A DNA stretch of 58,103 nucleotides. It comes from Eggerthellaceae bacterium UBA3686 (lineage in GTDB: Bacteria > Actinomycetota > Coriobacteriia > Coriobacteriales > Eggerthellaceae). A program made the position numbers and the translations under genes. Positions 9,094-17,365 of this stretch are shown here, piece after piece (position 1 is the first letter of the stretch; each line of letters opens with the position of its first letter). Location of the stretch: positions 1-58,103 of the forward strand of contig DFIX01000040.1 of the NCBI GenBank assembly GCA_002371495.1, in the 5' to 3' direction. The notes below the pieces were generated by a model. That model saw only the letters and a list, made by a program, of their open reading frames with translations. It was not told where the DNA came from and made no database searches.

Positions 9094-9218
9094 GGAGTCC
9101 CGGTCCCAGGGGAAGGGGCTCCGCCGCTTCCGCAGGCGGGGGTCAACACCGGGACGGTTCAACAGAATCGCCGCCGAGGAGCTGTAGGCGGAGCCCCCTC
9201 CCCCGGGACCGGGACTCC
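9094..9218. repeat. Long inverted repeat inside the ABC operon
   Basis: Arms of 32 bases at 9094-9125 and 9187-9218 pair with two mismatches; the outer part reads GGAGTCCCGGTCCC and the inner part GGGGCTCCGCC. The loop is 61 bases and holds a smaller GGCGG/CCGCC pairing. In the operon transcript it lies after the binding-protein stop and before the permeases. It may block 3' decay or attenuate read-through, or be a mobile palindromic repeat. No coding sequence is seen in 8939-9250. Confidence 0.8.
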
Positions 9219-9250
9219 GCCGATCAGCTTAGAGCGTCTTCAAATTATCC

Positions 9251-10969
9251 TTACTTCCAATACCACTGGTCGACGTTGTTCAGAACCGACCAACCATGGC
9301 CATGAGGCTGCGGCTTCTGATCGGCGACCTCAAGACCGTCGCGCTGGAAGAACAAGTGGTCGACGTTGGCGATCCAGACCCAAGGAGCGTCACCCTGCGG
9401 GGCAAAACCGGTTTTGCCATCCCACTGGGCATTCTTCCAATAGGCGAACGACTCTTCGACCGTAGGCTGCGTCAGCGCATCGGCGATGTACTTGTCGACG
9501 GTCTCGTTCGAGTAGTCGGCAACATTGAAGCTACCCGTCGTGGCGTAGAGGCTCTCGATCTCCATCGGCGCATTGCTGCCGAAGCCCCAAACGACCGGCG
9601 TGCTGTAGCCGAGCGGCATGGCCTCGTCCATCGTCATTCCGGTCGTCTTGACCTCGATGCCGATCTCCTTCATCTGGTTGGCGAACTCGAGCGCGATGCC
9701 CTGGCGAACCGAATCGGTCGTGCTGTAGATGACCTCGAAGGAGGCGCGTTTGCCGTCCTTCTCGAAAATACCGTCGGAGCCTTTGGTCCAACCGGCATCG
9801 GTCAAGTACTTCTCGGCAGCAGCCGGATCGTACGCGACTTCCATATCGTCGGAGTACCACGGCATGCCCGTGCCGACGCTGTAGGCCACGGTGCCGTAGC
9901 CGTTCAGCACGTTGTCGATGAATTTCTGACGATCGACGCCGGCGTTGATGGCGCGACGGATCTCGACATTGCAGGTCACGTCATTGCCTGCGGGGAAGGT
10001 GTCTTCACCCGCGGTGACCGTCGCCCCAGAGGGAACGACCGGCAGCGCGATGCCGCGCGAGTCGACGCTCTTGCATGCCAGGACGCCGTAACCGCTCGGC
10101 GTGTTGCCCGCGATGGTCGCCGTGGTGAAGGCGAGGTCGACTTGCCCGGCGGAAGCCGCCGCAAGCGAAGCGTCTTCTTCCATGAACAACACGACGACGC
10201 GCTGCATCTTGGGCGCTTCGCCATAATAGTCGGGGTTCGCCTTGAAGATGGCCTGCTGCCCGCGGTCCCACTGCTCGAGCATGTAGCGGCCCGAACCGAT
10301 GGTGGTCTCGGGAGTCATGCCGTAATCGGCGGAATAAGCATGTTCGGGCACGATGCCCACGACGGCCAGCACGTACAGCAGCGCGTTGTACGGGCGCTTC
10401 ATCGTTATGACGCAGGTCGTGGCATCGGGCGCGTCGGCGTGGTCGATCATCGACAAATCTGTCTCGGCCGCAGGCTCGCTCACGATCTTGTTGATGGTGA
10501 AGGCGACGTCGGCCGCCGTCAGCGGCTCGCCGTCGGTAAACTTCACATCATCGCGAATCTTGAACGTCCACTGCATGCCGTCGTCCGACACGCTGTACTC
10601 GGTAGCCAAATCGTTGTGGAAGTTCAGCTCGGCATCGGTCGTGATCAGCGTCGACTGGATCAGCGGCTCGTGCATGTGCTCGCCGCTACCCCAGTTGATG
10701 ATCGGGTTGAATCCCGCCTCGGGTTCGGATTCGGTCGAAAGCGCGACCACAACCTGCGAATCGGCGGCCGATGCAGTTGACGACCCGACAGCAGCTGACG
10801 TTTCCGCAGATGACTGCGAGCTTGCGGCACCAGACGCGCTGACCGAAGCTAATCCCGACGGCGCCGAAGACGCAGGCTGCGAAGAGCCGCACCCGGCAAG
10901 CGCCATGGCAAACAGCGTCGCAAGGGTGACGACCACAGCGACAAGCATCCGTTTTCTGATAGCACCCAT
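9251..10969 (-). CDS. ABC importer substrate-binding lipoprotein (nickel or peptide)
   Basis: A 572-residue solute-binding protein of the DppA/OppA/NikA class (SBP family 5). Signal peptide with lipobox LAGC (Cys27), then a long Ser/Ala linker, then the fold with GFNPIINWGSGEHMHEPL and WTFKIRDDVKFTDGEPLTA, typical of the family. It ends PQPHGHGWSVLNNVDQWYWK; His-rich GEHMHE and PHGHGW patches could bind metal. Start at ATG 10969 is fixed by AAGGAGGGG. First gene of the importer operon. I favour nickel because of the His-rich partner ATPase, but peptide transport remains possible. Confidence 0.88.
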   Translation of the reverse strand: MGAIRKRMLVAVVVTLATLFAMALAGCGSSQPASSAPSGLASVSASGAASSQSSAETSAAVGSSTASAADSQVVVALSTESEPEAGFNPIINWGSGEHMHEPLIQSTLITTDAELNFHNDLATEYSVSDDGMQWTFKIRDDVKFTDGEPLTAADVAFTINKIVSEPAAETDLSMIDHADAPDATTCVITMKRPYNALLYVLAVVGIVPEHAYSADYGMTPETTIGSGRYMLEQWDRGQQAIFKANPDYYGEAPKMQRVVVLFMEEDASLAAASAGQVDLAFTTATIAGNTPSGYGVLACKSVDSRGIALPVVPSGATVTAGEDTFPAGNDVTCNVEIRRAINAGVDRQKFIDNVLNGYGTVAYSVGTGMPWYSDDMEVAYDPAAAEKYLTDAGWTKGSDGIFEKDGKRASFEVIYSTTDSVRQGIALEFANQMKEIGIEVKTTGMTMDEAMPLGYSTPVVWGFGSNAPMEIESLYATTGSFNVADYSNETVDKYIADALTQPTVEESFAYWKNAQWDGKTGFAPQGDAPWVWIANVDHLFFQRDGLEVADQKPQPHGHGWSVLNNVDQWYWK

Positions 10970-10988
10970 GTAACCCCTCCTTGTCATA

Positions 10989-11009
10989 TTACGAATGTTA
11001 ACTTCGTAA
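10989..11009. promoter_or_regulatory. Palindromic operator TTACGAA-N7-TTCGTAA
   Basis: A perfect inverted repeat covers the expected transcription start of the ABC importer operon, just downstream of the -10 box. A third half-site TTCGTAA (11044-11050) lies upstream of the -35 box. Placement fits repression, plausibly by a metal-sensing regulator; the protein is not in this window. Confidence 0.65.
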
Positions 11010-11010
11010 C

Positions 11011-11039
11011 ATTATATTGAAGGGAATTAATACTTTCAA
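11011..11039 (-). promoter_or_regulatory. Sigma-70-type promoter of the ABC importer operon
   Basis: On the minus strand, TTGAAA (-35; 11034-11039) and TATAAT (-10; 11011-11016) are 17 bases apart, about 40 bases before the ribosome site of the binding-protein gene. The local DNA is AT-rich. The rest of 11060-11299 shows no gene. Confidence 0.75.
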
Positions 11040-11299
11040 GAATTTCGTAACACTATTTCATGTCATCGGGAGATGTCGGTTAGCTGGCAGGCGCTTCGCT
11101 GACCGAAACGCATCGTTTCGTCCCACCCCACGACTTCCTGCGCCCTCCCCATTCCTTCCCCGTTTCTTCCCCCGCCTTGTTCGAACTTCCTCCAGGTGCC
11201 CACCAGGTCCTATGTACCATATTTGAAGGTTGAAAGATTTTGAAATTGGGTATTGCGCGAGCACGCCAACTCCCGTAATATATCCCTTGCTGAAAACAC

Positions 11300-11376
<77 letters not shown>

Positions 11377-11389
11377 CGAAACACCAGGT

Positions 11390-11423
11390 CAGCAGGCAAA
11401 TTAGCCTGCTGGCTTTTTTCTTT
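11390..11423 (+). terminator. Intrinsic terminator of tRNA-Asp
   Basis: CAGCAGGC (11390-11397) pairs with GCCTGCTG (11404-11411), followed by a T-rich tract (11414-11423). It sits 13 bases after the tRNA. Confidence 0.85.
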
Positions 11424-11473
11424 TCCTACCCCGATTCAGCACGCGGGTGACAATCGGGTGACAACCAGCACGC

Positions 11474-11745
11474 TTACGCCGTTCTCTCGGCTGTTGGTTC
11501 TTCCGCTTGCGCAGTTGTTCCGATGATCGATCCGAGCAGCTCAGCGGCCCTAACGTCGTTCTCGGGGACCGAATGCGCGTACAGGTTCAGCGTGATGCTC
11601 GCGTTGGCATGTCCCATACGGGTCTGAACCGTCTTAAGGTCGACGCCGTTCGCAAGAAGCTGCGTTGCCTGCGTGTGGCTGAGCACATGCGAGCAGCTAT
11701 AATCCTTGGCGAGGAAAAGGCGCCCGCCGTCTGAAAGGAGAGTCT
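11474..11745 (-). pseudogene. Tyrosine recombinase (integrase) C-terminal remnant
   Basis: The readable protein has the end of a phage/ICE tyrosine recombinase: HVLSHTQATQLLANGVDLKT, then TRMGHANASITLNLYAH with the GH box and nucleophile Tyr. The box II motif HxxR reads HVLS, so the catalytic Arg is replaced by Ser, and everything upstream of it is missing. The upstream end runs into the ribosome site of the divergent surface-protein gene. It lies about 100 bases from tRNA-Asp, as expected for an element that inserted there and decayed. Confidence 0.75.
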
Positions 11746-11746
11746 C

Positions 11747-14700
11747 GTGCCTGATGACGCTAAACGAACCGCGAAACGTTACGAGACGCGCCGGGCGCCC
11801 GATTGCGCATCCGCGCGGAACCTATCGCGTCGTGGCTTCCTCGGCGCCGGCGCTTTTCTGGGCCTCGCCGCGATGGCGCTTCCAGCCGAGCGCGCTTTCG
11901 CGTGGAGCTCGTGGACGAACGCGACGTCTCCCGTTCTTAAGGGCGTGGGCATGGGCGATTGCATTCACGAGGACCTTGTCCAAATTTCGTACGCCCGCAT
12001 GCTGCGCAACCACGCGAGCGACACCACGACCGAGTCGCTCCTGAACCCCTGGGCGGGGACGATCGATTCCGAAGATGCACGTTACGCGACGATCGCGGGC
12101 GACATCGTCGACATCGGCAAGGGGAAGAAGTTTGCAAGTGCCGACGACCTGGCAGCGCGCTTGTTCCGCGAAAACCTTGCCTACCTGCGAATCGGCTCCT
12201 ACTGGAACGACACGGCGGCAAACACGCTGACGGACTTCGGCAGCTCGTGCTGGTACGCCCATTCCGTTCCGGAATTCTCGGGCAAGGACTATTACGAGGG
12301 CGCTTGGGATGTGGGCCAGCATATAGCGGAGACGAACGAGCAGAACGGGGGCAACCTGGTCTGGAGCCTCGATGCGCTCGTGCAGTTCACGATGAACGAC
12401 CGCAACAACTTCATCCACGGCATGCTCTCCTCGACTGCAAGCCACAAAGCGCATCTGAAGCAGTCCGACGTCAAGAAGTTCGCGTTGCAATGGCTCGGCG
12501 TCGCCTATGAGTACGCGCGCACGGGCCAGGTGACGGCGACGGAGGACGTCACGCAAGAGCAGGCCCAGAAGATCTTCAAGGGCTTCATCGACACCTACGG
12601 CCAGCTGAGCGAGAACGAACATGGCATGAGCACCTCGCTTGCAATCGGCTCGTCGGAAGCCTCCATCAAGCTGCCGCGTCGCAGGCTGCGCCTGCGGGCG
12701 CTCGGCATGATGTGCCACACAATAGAGGATCTATGGTGCCCTGCGCACACCTGCCGCACATACCACGAGGGCGACAGCGTCCCACATAACTCCATCCTGG
12801 CGTTCTGCAACTACAAGCTACAGAACGGCAACCAGAAGCCGATGTACGGCTATCACATCCCGTTCGACCGCTATGCCGTCTCTGACTCGTCGAATTCCAC
12901 CAACTGGCGCGAAGCGCTCACGCGCGGCGACAAAGTCTATGCGGGTACCGAGAAGCTCGCGAACGTAATCGACGATTCGATGAGCTGCCTCGACGCGGCA
13001 GACACGTACTTCAATACTCTTGGTATGAACGAGACCATCACGTGCATAACGAAACTGCTCGAGTTCATGTACTACGGGACCGCCTGGGACGACGGCGTGC
13101 GCCAATGGGTCGACGCCGAGATCATGCCCACTCACTTCGATGGCAACGGCGAGTCGCTTATCTGCGCAGCCGGCCGCCGGAGCCTGTATACGCCCACGTA
13201 CCTGATAGCGCCCATAACGTCGATGAGGCGCGCATATCGAAAAGCGGGGCTCTCGGCAAATTACAATGCCGTGCTTGCGGCAGCGAAGGCCTACGATGCC
13301 TGGCAGCGGGGCGCCCACATCTTCTATTCGGGAAAGTACAACAAGAGCCAGTCCAAATACGTCACTACAGGACACGAAGGTAATTCCATCTGGGACGACA
13401 GCGTCGGGGAGAGCAGGTTGATCGCGCTTTTGGAGGAGCTCCATGAGGGTTATGGCAACCTGAGCTCAGACAAGCAGCGCAACTTGCTCGCCCGAATCGG
13501 GTGCAACGGGTGCCACGACATGGTTAGCGCGATCGGCATGATCGGCGGCATGCTGCAGGAGTTCAACATCGATCTTCGGGGAGATTTGCGTCCGAGCAAC
13601 GACGAAGTCATGGCGCAGGTCGAAGAGGTTCGCTCATTCTTCGAGTCGGGGCTCGCTGACGATACCGGCAAAGTCAAGCCGCAGGCCCTAACGGCTCAGA
13701 GCCTCCTGATGGCAGGCGTCGCCTACGCCGACGAGGGCGGAGCGGATTTCAAGACCTCGAACATGGCGCTCGAGGACTCCCTTGGCTTCGATGACGGCTC
13801 CTACCTGATAGCTGTACGCGACATGAACTCGCTCGAGACGAGTGTCATGATCGTTCCCGGCCACACCCCAGGCAAGGACAAGCTGGAGGAAGAGGGCGTT
13901 GCGAACCTGAGCATCACCTACGCCCTGCAAGTTGAGTTCGAGGGCGACTTGGACTACCGTTACGTCGTGGCGAGCATCGACTACGCCGATATGCAGGAGA
14001 ACGTATATCTAGTCACGGGAACAGTAAAGTCGGTGTCGTCAGATGCGAAAAGCCTCGTGCTCGACCTGAACGGCATAAGCGAGCTCGAGCTGAACGTCCG
14101 CGAAGGCGCATCTGACGTTCCCCCGAAAGGCGCCTACATCTGTGCGCGCTACTCTTTCGGAAACAACGGCCTCGACCTTGTCGATTTCGACGAGCTTGAT
14201 GCTCCCGGAGAACTCGTAAAGGTGACGCTTCCAGTGGCGAAAGTGTCAGGCTCGAGTCTCTTGTTGCTTGCAAACGAAAGCGACACCGAGGAGGGTGATC
14301 GAGACTATCTTCAGGTTGACTATGGGGCGGCAGACATACGCTCGCTGCCGCAAGAAGGGTACTACGCCACGGTGTACTACCACGATGAGGCGTACGGCGA
14401 CGTAGTCGGCGCAAGCGTCGTTTCCACCGCGTCGGAAAGCTCCGAGCTTGCGGGCATGTCGACGCAAAGCGCTGATGACGAGATGAACGATTCGGCCACG
14501 CCGGGCTATCTCGAGCTCGGCGACGAATACGACGACCTCAACTATGGCGGCGAGGTGTTCCACGTGGCGAACGTGATCGCGGGTACGGACGAGCCGGTCG
14601 ACGATACGCCGTCGGGCACGGACGTCAATCCGGCGGCGCCCAATGCGGGCAATGCCAAATCGACTTCGTCGCCGGTCGCCAAGACGGGAGACCATCTCGC

Positions 14701-14818
14701 GGGCGTTGGTAGCGTTCTCGGGGTTGCGGCGGTCGCAGGTGCCGCCTTTGCTGCGTACTCTGCCCGCCGTGTGGCAAACGAGCAAGCGAACCAGGAAGAG
14801 AACTGGCCGGATAGTTAG
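11747..14818 (+). CDS. Tat-exported, wall-anchored protein with zinc phospholipase C-like domain
   Basis: A 1023-residue surface protein. The start is GTG 11747 with AAAGGAG seven bases upstream. A twin-arginine signal SRRGFLG (27-33) leads to a hydrophobic stretch and cleavage after AFA, leaving Trp53 as first mature residue. Zinc-dependent phospholipase C enzymes also begin with Trp1. MCHTIEDLWCPAH keeps the H-x3-D-x5-H spacing of zinc ligands His118, Asp122 and His128 of the Bacillus enzyme. The C-terminus has PVAKTGD (976-982), a hydrophobic span and a charged tail, resembling a sortase signal with Pro-Val for Leu-Pro. About 400 residues between have no recognised domain. Tat export would allow folding with zinc inside. 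Confidence 0.8.
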   Translation: MPDDAKRTAKRYETRRAPDCASARNLSRRGFLGAGAFLGLAAMALPAERAFAWSSWTNATSPVLKGVGMGDCIHEDLVQISYARMLRNHASDTTTESLLNPWAGTIDSEDARYATIAGDIVDIGKGKKFASADDLAARLFRENLAYLRIGSYWNDTAANTLTDFGSSCWYAHSVPEFSGKDYYEGAWDVGQHIAETNEQNGGNLVWSLDALVQFTMNDRNNFIHGMLSSTASHKAHLKQSDVKKFALQWLGVAYEYARTGQVTATEDVTQEQAQKIFKGFIDTYGQLSENEHGMSTSLAIGSSEASIKLPRRRLRLRALGMMCHTIEDLWCPAHTCRTYHEGDSVPHNSILAFCNYKLQNGNQKPMYGYHIPFDRYAVSDSSNSTNWREALTRGDKVYAGTEKLANVIDDSMSCLDAADTYFNTLGMNETITCITKLLEFMYYGTAWDDGVRQWVDAEIMPTHFDGNGESLICAAGRRSLYTPTYLIAPITSMRRAYRKAGLSANYNAVLAAAKAYDAWQRGAHIFYSGKYNKSQSKYVTTGHEGNSIWDDSVGESRLIALLEELHEGYGNLSSDKQRNLLARIGCNGCHDMVSAIGMIGGMLQEFNIDLRGDLRPSNDEVMAQVEEVRSFFESGLADDTGKVKPQALTAQSLLMAGVAYADEGGADFKTSNMALEDSLGFDDGSYLIAVRDMNSLETSVMIVPGHTPGKDKLEEEGVANLSITYALQVEFEGDLDYRYVVASIDYADMQENVYLVTGTVKSVSSDAKSLVLDLNGISELELNVREGASDVPPKGAYICARYSFGNNGLDLVDFDELDAPGELVKVTLPVAKVSGSSLLLLANESDTEEGDRDYLQVDYGAADIRSLPQEGYYATVYYHDEAYGDVVGASVVSTASESSELAGMSTQSADDEMNDSATPGYLELGDEYDDLNYGGEVFHVANVIAGTDEPVDDTPSGTDVNPAAPNAGNAKSTSSPVAKTGDHLAGVGSVLGVAAVAGAAFAAYSARRVANEQANQEENWPDS

Positions 14819-14826
14819 CATCGAGG

Positions 14827-15030
14827 GCTGATGCGCTCTCCCTCGTTGTCTCCGAGGCGCTGCGCAACATGGCGGGGCACCGCCTCGACGCCAACGTCTA
14901 CCACTTCGACTACCGCACCGACCTCACCGACGCCCTCTGCTCCTGCGTCGGCATCGACCTTTCCCGCCAGGTGATGACGAAATCCCAGATGAGCAAGGTC
15001 ATGTCGGTTGTGAAAAAGCCGAGGAGCTAG
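14827..15030 (+). pseudogene. Unrecognised gene fragment (C-terminal 67 codons)
   Basis: A frame open from 14815 to TAG at 15030 reads as protein-like sequence: LSLVVSEALRNMAGHRLDAN, then VYHFDYRTDLTDALCSC, ending VKKPRS. It has no start codon or ribosome site at its upstream end and begins right after the surface-protein stop, so it looks like the tail of a deleted gene. I do not recognise the family. Confidence 0.5.
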
Positions 15031-15062
15031 GCTGTTCCACCACAAGGAATGTCATCGCAAAA

Positions 15063-15105
15063 AGAGCCGTTTACCCAGGCCGTAGAGGGTAAACGGCTCT
15101 TCTTT
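15063..15105. terminator. Strong hairpin terminator
   Basis: AGAGCCGTTTACCC (15063-15076) pairs perfectly with GGGTAAACGGCTCT (15087-15100), followed by TTCTTT. It closes the plus-strand surface-protein region. Confidence 0.85.
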
Positions 15106-15217
15106 ACTGCAAAAGTCAGGCTCTACCACGAACCCGATGTGGCAGGATGCAGCAGAGAACGGTGGCTGTCGCGCATGCGGCTTCCGGCCCGGCTAACCCA
15201 AGACGTGCGCCTGAAAT

Positions 15218-15248
15218 GAACGACCTCGGCGCAGTACCGAGGTCGTTC
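15218..15248. terminator. Hairpin downstream of ptsI
   Basis: Perfect 12-bp arms GAACGACCTCGG and CCGAGGTCGTTC around a 7-base loop, about 75 bases past the ptsI stop. It likely ends or protects the fru-pts transcript (minus strand), though the following T-run is weak. Confidence 0.6.
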
Positions 15249-15323
15249 CGCAAAAGCTGCCTGAGAACTCTATTTAACCGGTTGGCATTTTTCGGTCTAG
15301 CTGTTCCTTTCCCAGTCGCTTTG

Positions 15324-17030
15324 TTAGCGGACAGCTTCCTGGAGCGCCTCGTACACGTCGGAAGCGGTCTTGAGCTGCATGACCTTGTCGGCCAGTGCGC
15401 ACGCCTCTTCCTTCGTCCATAGCGAGATTGCCTTGCGGGTTGCAAGCACGCTCGTCGCCGATACCGAGTACTCGCCCAGGCCGAACGCGATCCACATGGG
15501 AATGAGCGTCGGGTCGGCAGCGGCCTCGCCGCACATGCCCACGAGAATGCCGGCTTCGTTGCCGGCCTCGATGATGCGCTTGATGCTGCGCAGCACGGCG
15601 GGGTTGTACGTCGAGTATAGGTAACGAACCTTGTCGTTGCCTCGGTCGGCGCACATCGTGTAGCCGGTCAAGTCGTTGGTGCCGATGCTGAAGAAGTCGG
15701 CTTCCTCGGCCAGCAAATCGGCCACGACAGCGGCCGCGGGCGTCTCAACCATCACGCCGATTTGGATGTCGGGGTTGTAGGCGATGCCCTCCTGGTCGAA
15801 TTCCTGCATGTAGCGCTTGATGAGCGCCTTGACGGCGGTCAGCTCGTCGACGCACGTGACAAGCGGCACCATGATGCGAATCTCGCCGAACGCGCTTGCA
15901 CGCAGCAGGGCGCGCAGCTGGGCACGGTAGATGTCTTCGCGCGCAAGGCAGAAGCGGACGGCGCGGAAGCCCATGAAGGGGTTGTCTTCCTTTTCGAGGC
16001 CCAGGTACGGGATTTCCTTGTCGCCGCCGATGTCGAGCGTGCGAATGATGAGCGGCTTGTTCTTGCAGATGAGCGCAGCCTTCTTGTAAGCCTCGAACTG
16101 CTCTTCCTCGGTGGGCATCGAGGTCGAGTCCATGAAGAGGAACTCGGTGCGGAACAGGCCGACGCCTTCGGCGTCGCGCTCCATGGCCTGCGTGGCGTCG
16201 TCGGGCTTGCCGATGTTGGCGAACAGCTCGACGGCCTCGCCCGACGCGGTTGTCGTGCGGCAGCCGATGAACTTCGCCAGCTCGGCGCGCTCGGCGGCAA
16301 ACGCGGCCTGGTCGGCGCGCGCCTGCTCGAGGGTCGCCTCGTCGGGCTCGACAACGATGGTGCCCTTGCTGCCGTCGACGATCACAAGTTCGCCGTCGGC
16401 GAGCTTGTGGCATGAGCCGGGAACCGACAGAACGGCGGGAATCTCCATGGCACGGGCCAGGATAGCCGAGTGGCTTGTGAGGCCGCCGGTCTCGGTGACG
16501 ACGCCTGCGACGGCGCCTGGTCGGATGCCAGCTGTCATCGAGGGAGTCAGGTCGTGCGTGACGACGATGCTGTCGAGTGGCAAGGCGCCCATGTCGACTG
16601 GGCGCTTGTTCAACAGCTCGGCGAGCACGCCGGTCTTGACGTCGCGCACGTCGGTCGCGCGCTGCATGGTCAGCTCGTCGCCCGTGGCCTCGAACATCGA
16701 GGCGAACATGTCGCAGATCTGCACGAGGGCGTCCTCGGCGCACATGCCGGCCTCGATGAGCTTGACCATCTCGCCTTGCATGTAGGGGTCGCTGATCATG
16801 ACGACGTGACCCGTCAAGATCTCGGCTTCCTTCTCGCCGACCGTCTCGCGCATGGTCTGCGCTTGGCCGTTGGTGTAATCGACGTAGCTCGCGATAGCTG
16901 CGTTGAAGCGCTCGGTCTCGGCGGCCGTGTCCTCGACCGTGCGGCTCACGTAGTCAAGCGTCGGCTCTTCGACGACGACGACGCGGCCGATGCCGATGCC
17001 GGCGCTCGCAGCGGTGCCTGTGAGGTCCAT
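15324..17030 (-). CDS. ptsI: PTS enzyme I (phosphoenolpyruvate-protein phosphotransferase)
   Basis: A 568-residue cytoplasmic enzyme that takes phosphate from PEP and passes it to HPr. The N-terminal swivelling domain has the active-site His in GGLTSHSAILARAMEIP. The C-terminal PEP-binding barrel has GLFRTEFLFMD, VMVETPAAA, FSIGTNDLTGYTM and GMCGEAA. Length and motif order match the family. Its ATG overlaps the ptsH stop by one base (TAATG), so the two are coupled. It is the last gene of a fruK-fruA-ptsH-ptsI operon. Confidence 0.97.
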   Translation of the reverse strand: MDLTGTAASAGIGIGRVVVVEEPTLDYVSRTVEDTAAETERFNAAIASYVDYTNGQAQTMRETVGEKEAEILTGHVVMISDPYMQGEMVKLIEAGMCAEDALVQICDMFASMFEATGDELTMQRATDVRDVKTGVLAELLNKRPVDMGALPLDSIVVTHDLTPSMTAGIRPGAVAGVVTETGGLTSHSAILARAMEIPAVLSVPGSCHKLADGELVIVDGSKGTIVVEPDEATLEQARADQAAFAAERAELAKFIGCRTTTASGEAVELFANIGKPDDATQAMERDAEGVGLFRTEFLFMDSTSMPTEEEQFEAYKKAALICKNKPLIIRTLDIGGDKEIPYLGLEKEDNPFMGFRAVRFCLAREDIYRAQLRALLRASAFGEIRIMVPLVTCVDELTAVKALIKRYMQEFDQEGIAYNPDIQIGVMVETPAAAVVADLLAEEADFFSIGTNDLTGYTMCADRGNDKVRYLYSTYNPAVLRSIKRIIEAGNEAGILVGMCGEAAADPTLIPMWIAFGLGEYSVSATSVLATRKAISLWTKEEACALADKVMQLKTASDVYEALQEAVR

Positions 17031-17293
17031 TAGTCGCCCATTCCGCTCGCGATGAAGTCGACGACGGCGCGGCCGGCGGCCTCTTCGTCGGCGCCTTCAG
17101 CCTGAACTTCGATTTCCTCGCCGCACTTGATGCCGGCGGCCATGATGGCCATCAGGCTGTTGCCCGGGATCTCGTTGCCGTTGCGGATGATCTTGACGGT
17201 GGACTCGAACTTGCCGACCTCAGCCACGAGCAAGCTGGCGGGACGCATGTGGAAGCCCTGCGGGTTTACAAGGGTGACCTTCTCGGAAAACAT
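17030..17293 (-). CDS. ptsH: PTS phosphocarrier HPr
   Basis: An 87-residue HPr. GFHMRPAS places the phosphorylated His at position 15, and the regulatory Ser46 lies in GNSLMAIMAAG, so HPr-kinase regulation is possible in principle, though no kinase gene is present here. The start at ATG 17293 follows AAAGGAACC and gives standard HPr length; upstream in-frame codons are noncoding. It lies between fruA and ptsI and serves the fructose system and any other PTS of the cell. Confidence 0.96.
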   Translation of the reverse strand: MFSEKVTLVNPQGFHMRPASLLVAEVGKFESTVKIIRNGNEIPGNSLMAIMAAGIKCGEEIEVQAEGADEEAAGRAVVDFIASGMGD

Positions 17294-17365
17294 GGTGGTT
17301 CCTTTCTTTGCTTTGTCCGAATGCGGCACCGGGGCAACCCCGATGCCGCATTTTTGCAACCAAAA

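Noticed and set aside
11017..11264. Frames between the ABC operon promoter and tRNA-Asp
   Set aside because: They overlap the promoter and operator and read as low-quality sequence on both strands.
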